From the NCBI RefSeq assembly GCF_052119705.1, contig NZ_JBGQOP010000001.1, forward strand, positions 1-64,000: a stretch of DNA of 64,000 bases, given 5' to 3'. Below, piece after piece: positions 25,867-33,991 of this stretch (its first letter is position 1; each line of letters starts with the position of its first letter). The translations under genes and the position numbers were made by a program. Origin of the DNA: Oceanimonas sp052119705 (lineage in GTDB: Bacteria > Pseudomonadota > Gammaproteobacteria > Enterobacterales > Aeromonadaceae). A model generated the notes under the pieces. The model was not told the DNA's origin. It worked only from the letters and a program-made list of their open reading frames with translations, and did not search any database.

Positions 25867-25932
25867 TACACGTGAAGATATTATTGCTTTGCGATCTGCA
25901 AGGTGGCCAGTGTTTAGATGAAGGAGGTGAGC

Positions 25933-27378
25933 TTGATTAAGTTCCTACTTAACCAAGAGTTGCGAGAGGAAAGTGACCTGTCGCCCAATATGACGGTGCT
26001 TAACTACCTGCGCACCCGCGTCGGTAAAACCGGCACCAAGGAAGGCTGTGGCTCTGGCGACTGCGGTGCATGCACTGTGGTGCTGGGCGAGCGAGAAGGG
26101 GACACACTTCGCTATCAAACCGTAAACTCTTGCCTCACCTTCATTTCAACCTTGCACGGCAAACAATTGCTGACCGTAGAGGACTTAAAAGCTCAAGACG
26201 GCAGTCTGCATCCGGTACAGCAAGCGCTGGTCGATTTTCATGGCTCTCAGTGTGGCTTTTGTACGCCAGGCTTTATTATGTCGATGTTTTCCTTAAGCAA
26301 AAACAAGCCGAAAGCCAAGCAGCATGACATCTTAGAAGCCTTGGCTGGCAACCTCTGCCGTTGCACCGGTTATCGCCCTATTGTGGATGCGGCCAAACAT
26401 ATCGCCGAGCAACCGGCGCTTGTTGATCAATTTTCCCGCTATCAAACCGAGACTCTGGCGAGGCTAGATCTGATTGAAGCCGACACTCTAGTTACCCTTA
26501 ACGGAAACGATAAGGTGTGCTTCTCGCCGACCTCCAGCGACCAGCTGGCGGCGCTGTTAGTTGAGCATCCCGATGCCCAGTTACTCGCCGGTGGCACCGA
26601 CTTGGCGCTGCAAGTGACGCAGTTTTACCGCGAATTACCGAAGATGATTTATGTGGGCAACGTAGCCGAGCTCAAGCAATTGAGCGAGGACGACGAGCAA
26701 CTGGTGATAGGTGCGGCGCGCAGCTTAACCGACAGCTTCGAGGCCTTGAGTCGGGTATTCCCCGACATGGGCGAATTATTAGAACGCTTTGCGTCTTTGC
26801 AAATACGTAACCAAGGCACGCTGGGCGGTAACATAGGTAACGCCTCGCCGATTGGTGATGCGCCGCCTGTGCTGATGGCGCTGGATGCTCGGTTAGTGTT
26901 GCGCAAAGGCGATACTCGTCGCGAGCTCGCTATCGAAGACTACTTCTTGGATTACAAGAAAACCGCCCAACAGGCCAGCGAGTTTATCGAGCACATCATA
27001 GTGCCCAAGCCTAAAGCCGGTCAGTATTTCAAAGTTTATAAACTCTCTAAACGACTGGACGATGATATCTCTGCGGTGTGTGGTGCCTTTAATCTCACCA
27101 TTACCGATGGAAAAGTAACGGATGCGCGCATCGCCTTCGGCGGCATGGCCGGCGTGCCTAAGCGGGCTGCTACCTGTGAGCAAGCCTTGCTTAATCAGCC
27201 GTGGAATCTAGCCACGGTTAAAACCGCTATGCTCGCCTTAACCGGTGATTTTGAACCGCTGTCTGACTTTAGAGCCAGCAAAGAATACCGCAGCAAAACC
27301 GCCACTAACTTGCTCTATAAGTACTTTTTGGAGCAACAAAGTCTGCAACTGGAAACTAGGGTGACGTCTTATGTCTAA
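25933..27378 (+). CDS. xdhA: Xanthine dehydrogenase small subunit XdhA
   Basis: Carries two [2Fe-2S] clusters and FAD, and passes electrons from the molybdenum subunit to NAD. Cluster cysteines lie in EGCGSGDCGAC, in the CGFCTPGF motif and in CRCTGYRP. The FAD-binding domain has LLAGGTDLALQVTQ and GTLGGNIGNASPIGD. The start is decided by a very strong ribosome binding site: AAGGAGGTG (25921-25929) stands 3 bases before TTG 25933, giving MIKFLLNQELR as in homologues. The in-frame ATG at 25918 would place this site inside the gene. It is the first gene of xdhABC and overlaps xdhB by 8 bases. Confidence 0.95.
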   Translation: MIKFLLNQELREESDLSPNMTVLNYLRTRVGKTGTKEGCGSGDCGACTVVLGEREGDTLRYQTVNSCLTFISTLHGKQLLTVEDLKAQDGSLHPVQQALVDFHGSQCGFCTPGFIMSMFSLSKNKPKAKQHDILEALAGNLCRCTGYRPIVDAAKHIAEQPALVDQFSRYQTETLARLDLIEADTLVTLNGNDKVCFSPTSSDQLAALLVEHPDAQLLAGGTDLALQVTQFYRELPKMIYVGNVAELKQLSEDDEQLVIGAARSLTDSFEALSRVFPDMGELLERFASLQIRNQGTLGGNIGNASPIGDAPPVLMALDARLVLRKGDTRRELAIEDYFLDYKKTAQQASEFIEHIIVPKPKAGQYFKVYKLSKRLDDDISAVCGAFNLTITDGKVTDARIAFGGMAGVPKRAATCEQALLNQPWNLATVKTAMLALTGDFEPLSDFRASKEYRSKTATNLLYKYFLEQQSLQLETRVTSYV

Positions 27379-29755
27379 AACACCACAACCGACACTGACC
27401 ATTGATGAAATGATGGCGCAGGTTAAACAAAACCTGCAAACCGGCGTAGGTAAAGCCATACCCCATGACAGTGCCGCTATGCATGTGGCGGGTGAAGCCC
27501 AATATATAGACGACCGCTTGGAGTTTCCTAATCAGTTGCATCTGTATGCCCGCATGTCTGAGCGGGCACACGCCCGAATTACTAAATTAGACATCAGCCC
27601 TTGTTATGCAGTGGACGGCGTGACGCTTGTGGTAACAGCCCAAGACGTGCCCGGCCAACTCGATATTGGGGCGATTTTGCCCGGTGATCCGCTGTTCGCC
27701 GATGGCGTGGTGGAGTATGTCGGCCAGCCGATGTTTGCGGTGGCGGCGAAAGACTTAACCACGGCGCGCAAGGCGGCCATGTTAGCCGTGGTGGAATACG
27801 AAGACTTGCCTGCCGTATTATGTGTGGAAGACGCCTTGTCGAAAAAGCACTTTGTGACCGAAAGCCATAAGCAGCAAAGAGGCGACTCGGCGGCTGGCCT
27901 CGCCAAGGCGCAACACGTGATTGAGGGCAGCCTGCACATTGGCGGCCAAGAGCACTTCTACCTAGAAACGCAAGTGAGCTCGGTAGTGCCTACCGAAGAT
28001 GGCGGCATGTTAGTGTTTACTTCCAGCCAGCATCCGACCGAAATCCAAAAGCTGGTGGCCAGCGTGCTAGGCATCAATATGCATAAAGTGGTGGTCGACA
28101 TGCGGCGCATGGGCGGTGGCTTTGGTGGTAAAGAAACCCAAGCTGCGGGCCCTGCCTGCATGGCGGCTGTGGTGGCGCACCTGACCGGTAGGCCGACTAA
28201 GATACGCTTGCCGCGCATGGAAGACATGAATATGACCGGCAAGCGGCATCCGTTTTATAACCAATATAAAATTGGCTTCGATGATACCGGGCGCATTCAA
28301 GCTTCCGATATTGTCGTAACCGGTAACTGTGGTTATTCGCCCGATCTGTCGTCCTCGATCGTGGACCGCGCCATGTTCCACTCCGACAACGCCTACTATC
28401 TTGGCGATGCCACCGTAGTCGGCCACAGATGTAAAACCAACACTGCCTCTAACACCGCTTATCGTGGTTTTGGTGGGCCGCAAGGCATGATGACGATCGA
28501 GCATGTGATGGACGAGATCGCCTCTTACTTGGGCAAGGATCCGTTAGAGATCCGAAAAATTAATTTCTACGGTGTTGATGATCGTAACGTCACTCACTAC
28601 CACCAACCGGTGGAGCACAACATCATTCACGAGATGGTGGCGAGTCTCGAAGTCTCCAGTGAATATGCTAAGCGCCGCGCGGAGATCCGTGCCTTTAATG
28701 GCCAAAGCCCCATCTTAAAGAAAGGCTTGGCGCTGACGCCGGTGAAGTTTGGCATCTCCTTTACTGCCAGCTTCTTAAACCAAGGCGGCGCTCTGGTGCA
28801 CGTGTACACGGATGGCAGTATTCATCTTAACCACGGCGGCACTGAGATGGGCCAAGGACTGAATATTAAGGTGGCGCAAATCGTCGCCGAAGAGTTTCAA
28901 GTGGATATTGATAAGATCCAGATCACCGCCACCAATACCGATAAGGTGCCCAACACTTCACCGACCGCGGCTTCGAGTGGCACGGATCTCAACGGTAAGG
29001 CGGCGCAAAATGCCGCGCAAACCATTAAGCAGCGGCTGATCGATTGGGCGGCTGGGCATTTTCAGGTGACGCCAGAAGAAGTGGTGTTCAAGAATAATAT
29101 GGTGAAGATCCGCGACCAGATCTTGCGCTTCCCTGAATTTATTGAGCTGGCTTATTTCAACCAGATCTCGCTGTCGAGCACCGGCTTTTATCGCACGCCT
29201 AAGATCTTTTACGATCATGTCACCGGCTCCGGCTCGCCTTTCTATTACTTCGCCTATGGCGCCGCCTGCTCGGAAGTGATCATAGATACGCTGACCGGCG
29301 AATATAAGATCCTGCGCGCCGACATTCTGCATGACGTGGGCGACTCGTTGAATCCGGCCATCGATATTGGCCAAGTGGAAGGCGCCTTCGTGCAAGGCGT
29401 GGGTTGGCTTACCACCGAAGAGTTGGTGTGGAACGATAAAGGCAAGCTGATGACCCAAGGGCCAGCGGGCTACAAAATCCCTGCTGTCAGCGATATGCCA
29501 ATCGACTTTCGCACTACCTTGGTCGAGAACCGCAAGAACCCAGAAGATACGGTATTTCACTCCAAAGCCGTGGGCGAGCCGCCCTTTATGTTGAGCATTT
29601 CTGTGTGGTGCGCGCTAAAAGATGCGGTGGCCAGTGTGTCCAACTATCAAAAATACCCGCACATAGATGCGCCCGCCACGCCCGAGCGAGTGCTGTGGGC
29701 GGTGGAGCAAATGCAGACTTGGCTGGAGCAAAATGAAGCTGGGCAGGGCGCTTAG
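27371..29755 (+). CDS. xdhB: Xanthine dehydrogenase molybdenum-binding subunit XdhB
   Basis: Molybdopterin subunit, 794 residues, that hydroxylates hypoxanthine and xanthine to urate in the cytoplasm. Moco-contact motifs are present in order: RMGGGFGGKETQ, AYRGFGGPQGM, GGTEMGQGLNIK and, near residue 735, KAVGEPPFML with the catalytic Glu. The glutamate- and arginine-bearing substrate pocket segments look normal. Its ATG lies within the end of xdhA, which indicates coupled expression. Confidence 0.96.
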   Translation: MSKTPQPTLTIDEMMAQVKQNLQTGVGKAIPHDSAAMHVAGEAQYIDDRLEFPNQLHLYARMSERAHARITKLDISPCYAVDGVTLVVTAQDVPGQLDIGAILPGDPLFADGVVEYVGQPMFAVAAKDLTTARKAAMLAVVEYEDLPAVLCVEDALSKKHFVTESHKQQRGDSAAGLAKAQHVIEGSLHIGGQEHFYLETQVSSVVPTEDGGMLVFTSSQHPTEIQKLVASVLGINMHKVVVDMRRMGGGFGGKETQAAGPACMAAVVAHLTGRPTKIRLPRMEDMNMTGKRHPFYNQYKIGFDDTGRIQASDIVVTGNCGYSPDLSSSIVDRAMFHSDNAYYLGDATVVGHRCKTNTASNTAYRGFGGPQGMMTIEHVMDEIASYLGKDPLEIRKINFYGVDDRNVTHYHQPVEHNIIHEMVASLEVSSEYAKRRAEIRAFNGQSPILKKGLALTPVKFGISFTASFLNQGGALVHVYTDGSIHLNHGGTEMGQGLNIKVAQIVAEEFQVDIDKIQITATNTDKVPNTSPTAASSGTDLNGKAAQNAAQTIKQRLIDWAAGHFQVTPEEVVFKNNMVKIRDQILRFPEFIELAYFNQISLSSTGFYRTPKIFYDHVTGSGSPFYYFAYGAACSEVIIDTLTGEYKILRADILHDVGDSLNPAIDIGQVEGAFVQGVGWLTTEELVWNDKGKLMTQGPAGYKIPAVSDMPIDFRTTLVENRKNPEDTVFHSKAVGEPPFMLSISVWCALKDAVASVSNYQKYPHIDAPATPERVLWAVEQMQTWLEQNEAGQGA

Positions 29756-29770
29756 TGCTTGGGCGTCACC

Positions 29771-29878
29771 GAGGGAGCAGGATTGCCTACGCCAACGCGC
29801 TAAACTGCATCCATGCGACGCTCGTCAAATACCCTCCCTGGTATTTGACGGTTGGCTCCGACAATTTCCTGCTCCCTC
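29771..29878. repeat. 108-bp palindromic element between xdhB and xdhC
   Basis: Perfect 12-bp inverted ends (GAGGGAGCAGGA at 29771-29782; TCCTGCTCCCTC at 29867-29878) enclose a strong hairpin, GTCAAATACC (29824-29833) with GGTATTTGAC (29840-29849). It fills most of the gap between two genes of one operon and encodes nothing. It may fold in the mRNA and affect the downstream dosage of xdhC. Confidence 0.7.
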
Positions 29879-29924
29879 TTTCGATAGTCTGAAGCCGTCT
29901 GTTGGTGATAGTTGAGGTAAGGGT

Positions 29925-30764
29925 ATGTTTAAAGATAACTGGATCCAAATACTGGCGGAGCTAGAGCGTAAAGGTGAACCTTGCGTGCTGGTGACGGTTG
30001 TTGAGCACAAGGGCTCAACGCCTCGTGACAGCGGTACCAAGATGCTGGTCACCGAGCAGGGCTGTTACGCCACCATAGGTGGCGGTCATCTGGAATACAA
30101 AGCGCTGAAGCTGGCGCGTGACATGCTGCTAAATGGTGAACAACAAATGAAGGTAGAGCGCTTTAATTTAGGTGCAAGCCTTGGTCAGTGTTGCGGCGGC
30201 ATGGCCAGCATTATGCTGGAGCCTGTGGTGCGCGCTCGCCATCATCTGGTGTTGTTTGGCGCGGGGCACGTAGCCAAAGCCTTGGTGCATATTCTGGCCA
30301 CACTGCCGTTTCGTATTACTTGGATTGATGAGCGCGCGGCGGAGTTTCCGCTTGAGCAGCTTAGTGGCGTGACTCAGGTGATCAGTGACGATCCAGTGGG
30401 TGAGATTAACCACCAACCGCCGGGCAGTTTTTATTTGGTCATGACCCATAACCATCAGTTAGATCTTGAGCTGTGTGCAAAAATACTTAAACGCCAAGAT
30501 GCCCGCTACTTTGGCGTGATTGGCTCGCAAACTAAGCGCAAGCGCTTCGATTACAAGCTCAAAGAACGCGGCTTTAGCGAGGCGGATTTAGCACAGATGA
30601 TTTGTCCCATCGGCTTGAGCCAAGTGGTCGGTAAACATCCTGCTGAGATTGCGGTGTCGGTGGCCGGTGAGCTGATCAGCGTTTATCAGCAAACGTTGGT
30701 ACTAAGAACTGGGGCTAGCGAAGCCACAGAGCGAGAGAAACTAACAGTAACTAGTTCGGCATAA
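29925..30764 (+). CDS. xdhC: Xanthine dehydrogenase accessory protein XdhC
   Basis: Molybdenum cofactor chaperone that binds and sulfurates or inserts Moco into XdhB, 279 residues. The N-terminal XdhC/CoxI domain has EHKGSTPRDSGTKMLV and ATIGGGHLEY. The C-terminal Rossmann-like domain has LVLFGAGHVAKALV and a typical YFGVIGSQTKRKRF. GAGG lies about eight bases before the ATG. It is the third gene of xdhABC, separated from xdhB by a palindromic element. Confidence 0.95.
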   Translation: MFKDNWIQILAELERKGEPCVLVTVVEHKGSTPRDSGTKMLVTEQGCYATIGGGHLEYKALKLARDMLLNGEQQMKVERFNLGASLGQCCGGMASIMLEPVVRARHHLVLFGAGHVAKALVHILATLPFRITWIDERAAEFPLEQLSGVTQVISDDPVGEINHQPPGSFYLVMTHNHQLDLELCAKILKRQDARYFGVIGSQTKRKRFDYKLKERGFSEADLAQMICPIGLSQVVGKHPAEIAVSVAGELISVYQQTLVLRTGASEATEREKLTVTSSA

Positions 30765-30787
30765 CCGATATTAAAACCTAAAATATT

Positions 30788-31004
30788 TTTTGCCACGGAA
30801 TCCACAGAACCCACGGAAAAATAGAGATAAGCGCGAAAAATGATTTTTAAGTATTAAGACCAAGCCTTCGCAAGCTATCAACGTAAAGCCGTTAGCGGTC
30901 AACTTAAAAATATCCTTATCTAATCCTCGCCCTTACCAGTTAAAGCTTTGCTTACTGGTCGCTTGTGAACTCTTCTGTGGATTCCGTGTTCTTCCGTGGC
31001 AAAA
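30788..31004. repeat. Dispersed inverted-repeat element, copy 1 (CCACGGAATCCACAG family)
   Basis: The ends are inverted: TTTTGCCACGGAA (30788-30800) and TTCCGTGGCAAAA (30992-31004), each followed inward by a form of TCCACAGAA. The middle carries AAAATAGAGAT. A diverged second copy is at 52483-52728. It fills the xdhC-guaD gap and creates a spurious upstream extension of the guaD frame. Confidence 0.7.
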
Positions 31005-31036
31005 GGGCTGTATTACTGAATTTTGGAGAGTTTTTT

Positions 31037-32338
31037 ATGACGCAAATCACCGCGTATCGCGCCGCCATTTTGCACAGTCTGGGTGATCCCGACCAAGTAG
31101 GGCTGGAAAACAGTTACGACTATTACCAAGATGGCATGTTAGTGGTCACTGATGGCTTAATTACCGATATCGGGCCTGCCGACCAAGTGCTGGGGCTTTT
31201 GCCTGCTGGGACGCCCATAGTTGTTTTTGAAAATAAATTAATTAGCGCCGGCTTCGTGGATACCCATATTCATTTTCCGCAAACCGAGATGATTGCCTCC
31301 TACGGCGAGCAATTATTGGATTGGTTAAATAACTATACCTTTCCCGAAGAGGGGAAGTTTGCCGATCCCGCACACGCTCAGCGCGTGGCTAGCTTCTTCT
31401 TAGATGAGCTGCTGCGTAACGGCACCACCACTGCCATGGTGTTTGGTACCGTGCACAAGGCCTCAGTAGAAGCCTTCTTTAGCGAGTCGGAGAAGCGCAA
31501 TACGCGCATGATTGCCGGCAAGGTGATGATGGATCGCAACGGGCCCGACTATTTGCTCGATACACCCGAGTCGAGTTACACGGACAGTAAGGCATTGATC
31601 GAGCGCTGGCATAAGCGCGGCCGCCAGTTATATGCGGTAACGCCACGCTTTGCGCCGACCAGTACCGCAGCGCAACTGACCATGGCGGGGCGCCTGTTGG
31701 CCGAATATGACGATATCTATTTGCAGACCCATTTGTCGGAAAATAAACAAGAAATCGAATGGGTGAAATCGTTATTCCCCGAGCGCGCCGGTTATCTTGA
31801 TGTGTATGACCATTTTAATTTGCTCGGTGAGCGCTCGGTATTTGCCCATGCGGTGCACTTAGAGCAAGCAGAGTGTGAGCGTATGGGCGAGACCGATTCG
31901 GTGATTTCTTTCTGCCCGACTTCCAATCTATTCTTAGGCTCAGGCTTACTGGATTTGCCCAAAGTAGAAAGCCACGGCATTCGTGTCGGCTTGGGCACGG
32001 ACGTGGGTGGTGGCACCAGCTTCTCTATGCTACGCACTATTGCTGAGGCCTATAAAATTCAACAACTGCAAGCGCACAAATTACACCCCATGAAAGCCTT
32101 GTATCTGGCCACCTTAGGCGGGGCTCGTTCCTTAAGTTTGGACGATAAGATAGGTAACTTAAGCGTAGGTAAAGAGGCAGATTTCTTGGTGTTGGACTTA
32201 CATGCCACGCCCTTGATGGATGCGCGCATTAACAACAGCCTGCACCTGTTTGAGCGCTTGTTTGTGTTAATGATGCTGGGTGACGACAGGGCGATAAGCG
32301 AGACCTATATCTTTGGCAAGCGACAATATCAAAAATAA
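31037..32338 (+). CDS. guaD: Guanine deaminase
   Basis: Zinc amidohydrolase converting guanine to xanthine, which feeds XdhAB. It has 433 residues with ATG 31037 (MTQITAYRAAILHS) after TTGGAGAG. Metal ligands lie in GFVDTHIHFPQ (His pair near 76-78), LQTHLSENKQEIEWV and GLGTDVGGGTSFSM (Asp). The frame upstream of 31037 is repeat sequence and is excluded. It ends before a terminator, so it forms its own unit or the end of xdhABC-guaD. Confidence 0.95.
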   Translation: MTQITAYRAAILHSLGDPDQVGLENSYDYYQDGMLVVTDGLITDIGPADQVLGLLPAGTPIVVFENKLISAGFVDTHIHFPQTEMIASYGEQLLDWLNNYTFPEEGKFADPAHAQRVASFFLDELLRNGTTTAMVFGTVHKASVEAFFSESEKRNTRMIAGKVMMDRNGPDYLLDTPESSYTDSKALIERWHKRGRQLYAVTPRFAPTSTAAQLTMAGRLLAEYDDIYLQTHLSENKQEIEWVKSLFPERAGYLDVYDHFNLLGERSVFAHAVHLEQAECERMGETDSVISFCPTSNLFLGSGLLDLPKVESHGIRVGLGTDVGGGTSFSMLRTIAEAYKIQQLQAHKLHPMKALYLATLGGARSLSLDDKIGNLSVGKEADFLVLDLHATPLMDARINNSLHLFERLFVLMMLGDDRAISETYIFGKRQYQK

Positions 32339-32382
32339 TTCTGTACCATACGAGTCCTCTACTATCAGCGAGATCACATAAA

Positions 32383-32405
32383 AACGCCCAATAATGGGCG
32401 TTTTT
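32383..32405 (+). terminator. Terminator of guaD
   Basis: AACGCCCA (32383-32390) and TGGGCGTT (32395-32402) with flanking A- and T-runs. Confidence 0.9.
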
Positions 32406-32460
32406 TGTCTTCAGTCACAGTCTGAACAGTTGGGCCTACAGAAAAATACAAAAAACAGTA

Positions 32461-32473
32461 ATATTGTATACGT
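32461..32473 (+). promoter_or_regulatory. Candidate GntR-type operator upstream of its own gene
   Basis: ATATTGTATACGT contains the ATTGTATAC core that forms the centre of the 34-bp palindrome between hiuH and puuE. It is about 80 bases upstream of the GntR gene, which suggests autoregulation. Confidence 0.45.
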
Positions 32474-32553
32474 AGTTACAAAAATTTAACTAACCGGCAA
32501 ACATTCAGATAGGCTTATCAGCCATCAGGCCGGTCTAACTGGAAACCTAGATT

Positions 32554-33297
32554 ATGAGTTTACTCAGTCATCCGGAGCCAAGAGCCGTCAAGTCGGGCTC
32601 AAAAACTCAAGACGATATCGTCTATGAGTATATCTTCGATGCCATTCTCGAGCAGCGCTTAGCGCCCGGCACCAAACTCAGTGAAGAAGCGCTGGGCGAC
32701 ATCTTTGGCGTCAGTCGTACTATCATCCGGCGTGCCTTGTTGCGCTTATCCCACGAGCAGGTGGTCAGTATTCGCCCTAACCGAGGAGCTGTGGTCGCCG
32801 CCCCCAGCGTGGAAGAAGCTAAACAAATCTTCGCTGCTCGCCGAGTGGTGGAGTTGGCTGTGATAGAGTTGGCGGTTAAACATGCGACAGCTCAAAGTAT
32901 GACGCGCATTCGTGCCATGGTGCATGCGGAGCAAGAAGCCTTTGACCGCGGTGATATCGGCAGTGCTATTCGCTTATCCGGTGAGTTTCACTTGGAGTTA
33001 GCGAAAATGGCTCATAACACGCCGCTGCTCAATTTTCAGCGCAGCGTGGTCTCGCAAACGTCTTTGATCATAGCGCAATACGAAGTGGCGCATCAGGCCC
33101 AGTGTTCTGTCAATGAGCACGAGGGTTTGTTGCTGGCCATTGAATCTGGCGATCCTGCCCGCGCCGTGGCCATGATGAAAGACCACCTGGCTCATATCGA
33201 AGGTAAGTTGAATTTAGAGGCTGAGTCCGCGTCTACTGACTTGCACGTGGTATTTTCTGATGTAATAAAAAAGCAGCCACCCGCGCGATCTAGTTAA
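32554..33297 (+). CDS. GntR-family (FCD domain) transcriptional regulator, probable purine regulator
   Basis: A 247-residue FadR/VanR-subfamily regulator. The winged helix lies at about 20-85 (DDIVYEYIFDAILEQRLAPG, LGDIFGVSRTIIRRALLRL). The FCD ligand domain follows with the metal-type residues in SGEFHLELAKMAHN and the final histidine in MMKDHLAHIEG. It sits inside the purine-catabolism genes, after guaD and before the permease. The GTATAC-centred sites here and between hiuH and puuE match the kind of operator this subfamily uses. The ligand is unknown. Confidence 0.85.
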   Translation: MSLLSHPEPRAVKSGSKTQDDIVYEYIFDAILEQRLAPGTKLSEEALGDIFGVSRTIIRRALLRLSHEQVVSIRPNRGAVVAAPSVEEAKQIFAARRVVELAVIELAVKHATAQSMTRIRAMVHAEQEAFDRGDIGSAIRLSGEFHLELAKMAHNTPLLNFQRSVVSQTSLIIAQYEVAHQAQCSVNEHEGLLLAIESGDPARAVAMMKDHLAHIEGKLNLEAESASTDLHVVFSDVIKKQPPARSS

Positions 33298-33330
33298 TAG
33301 TGGCGCACATAGAACAAAAAGTACCGACCC

Positions 33331-33362
33331 AAAAAAGCGGAGCCACTTAGACTCCGTTTTTT
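33331..33362 (+). terminator. Terminator of the GntR gene
   Basis: AAAAAAGCGGAG (33331-33342) and CTCCGTTTTTT (33352-33362), with a one-base bulge. It may also serve the convergent uspA gene. Confidence 0.75.
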
Positions 33363-33381
33363 CATTCTTCTCGCTTTCAGC

Positions 33382-33873
33382 TTATTCCTTCGGTTGAGGC
33401 ACGATCAGCGTCGGAACACGTGAGTCTTTCAATACTTCCCGCGCCACGCTGCCTAACAGCGCTTGTAACCAGCCTTTTTCATGGCCGCCCATCACGATTA
33501 AGTCACAGCTGAGCGTATCTGCTTGCTCGAGGATAGCTTGCGTAGGATTGCCTTCTAGTACATTACAGCTGATGATTTTTTGCGCCAAGCTTTGTTCCTC
33601 AACGGGTAGGCTTAGCCAAAAGTCTGCTAAGCGTTGCTGCAAATCGGCTTGGGCTTGGCTCAAGCGTTGCTGTAAAAATTCAGCGCTGCCGCTTTGGTTA
33701 TAAATATAGGATTGTAAAGTAAGGCGATCGTCGCTGGGCAGTTGCTCAAGCACACTTAAAATATGAATGCTGGCGCCAGTTTGCTGTGCGAGATACACCG
33801 CATAGCGAAAGGCAAATGCCGCATTTTTTGAGAGATCGGTACAATATAAAATATTATTAATTTTCGGCAACAT
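33382..33873 (-). CDS. Universal stress protein (UspA family)
   Basis: A 163-residue single-domain Usp protein, start ATG 33873 (MLPKINNILYCTDLS) after AAGGA; the frame extends 19 codons upstream without support. The C-terminal nucleotide-binding loop reads VMGGHEKGWLQALLGSVAREVL. Compared with the usual G-x2-G-x9-G(S/T) this lacks the second glycine and is one residue short, so ATP binding is doubtful. It lies downstream of sulP on the same strand; Usp-SulP pairs are common. Confidence 0.88.
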   Translation of the reverse strand: MLPKINNILYCTDLSKNAAFAFRYAVYLAQQTGASIHILSVLEQLPSDDRLTLQSYIYNQSGSAEFLQQRLSQAQADLQQRLADFWLSLPVEEQSLAQKIISCNVLEGNPTQAILEQADTLSCDLIVMGGHEKGWLQALLGSVAREVLKDSRVPTLIVPQPKE

Positions 33874-33991
33874 AGACGTATCCTTAATGAAGAGACCACA
33901 CATTACACTGATTACATCGGTTTGATTCACTATACCAAAAGCCCTCGTACGCGAAACGATAAGAAACGCGGTTATACCTATTTATGTGTAC

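Noticed and set aside
28958..29560. 200-codon minus-strand frame opposite xdhB
   Set aside because: It mirrors the coding strand of xdhB and has no recognisable motif.
30965..31036. N-terminal extension of guanine deaminase
   Set aside because: The bases belong to the right end of a dispersed repeat; the real start has its own ribosome binding site.
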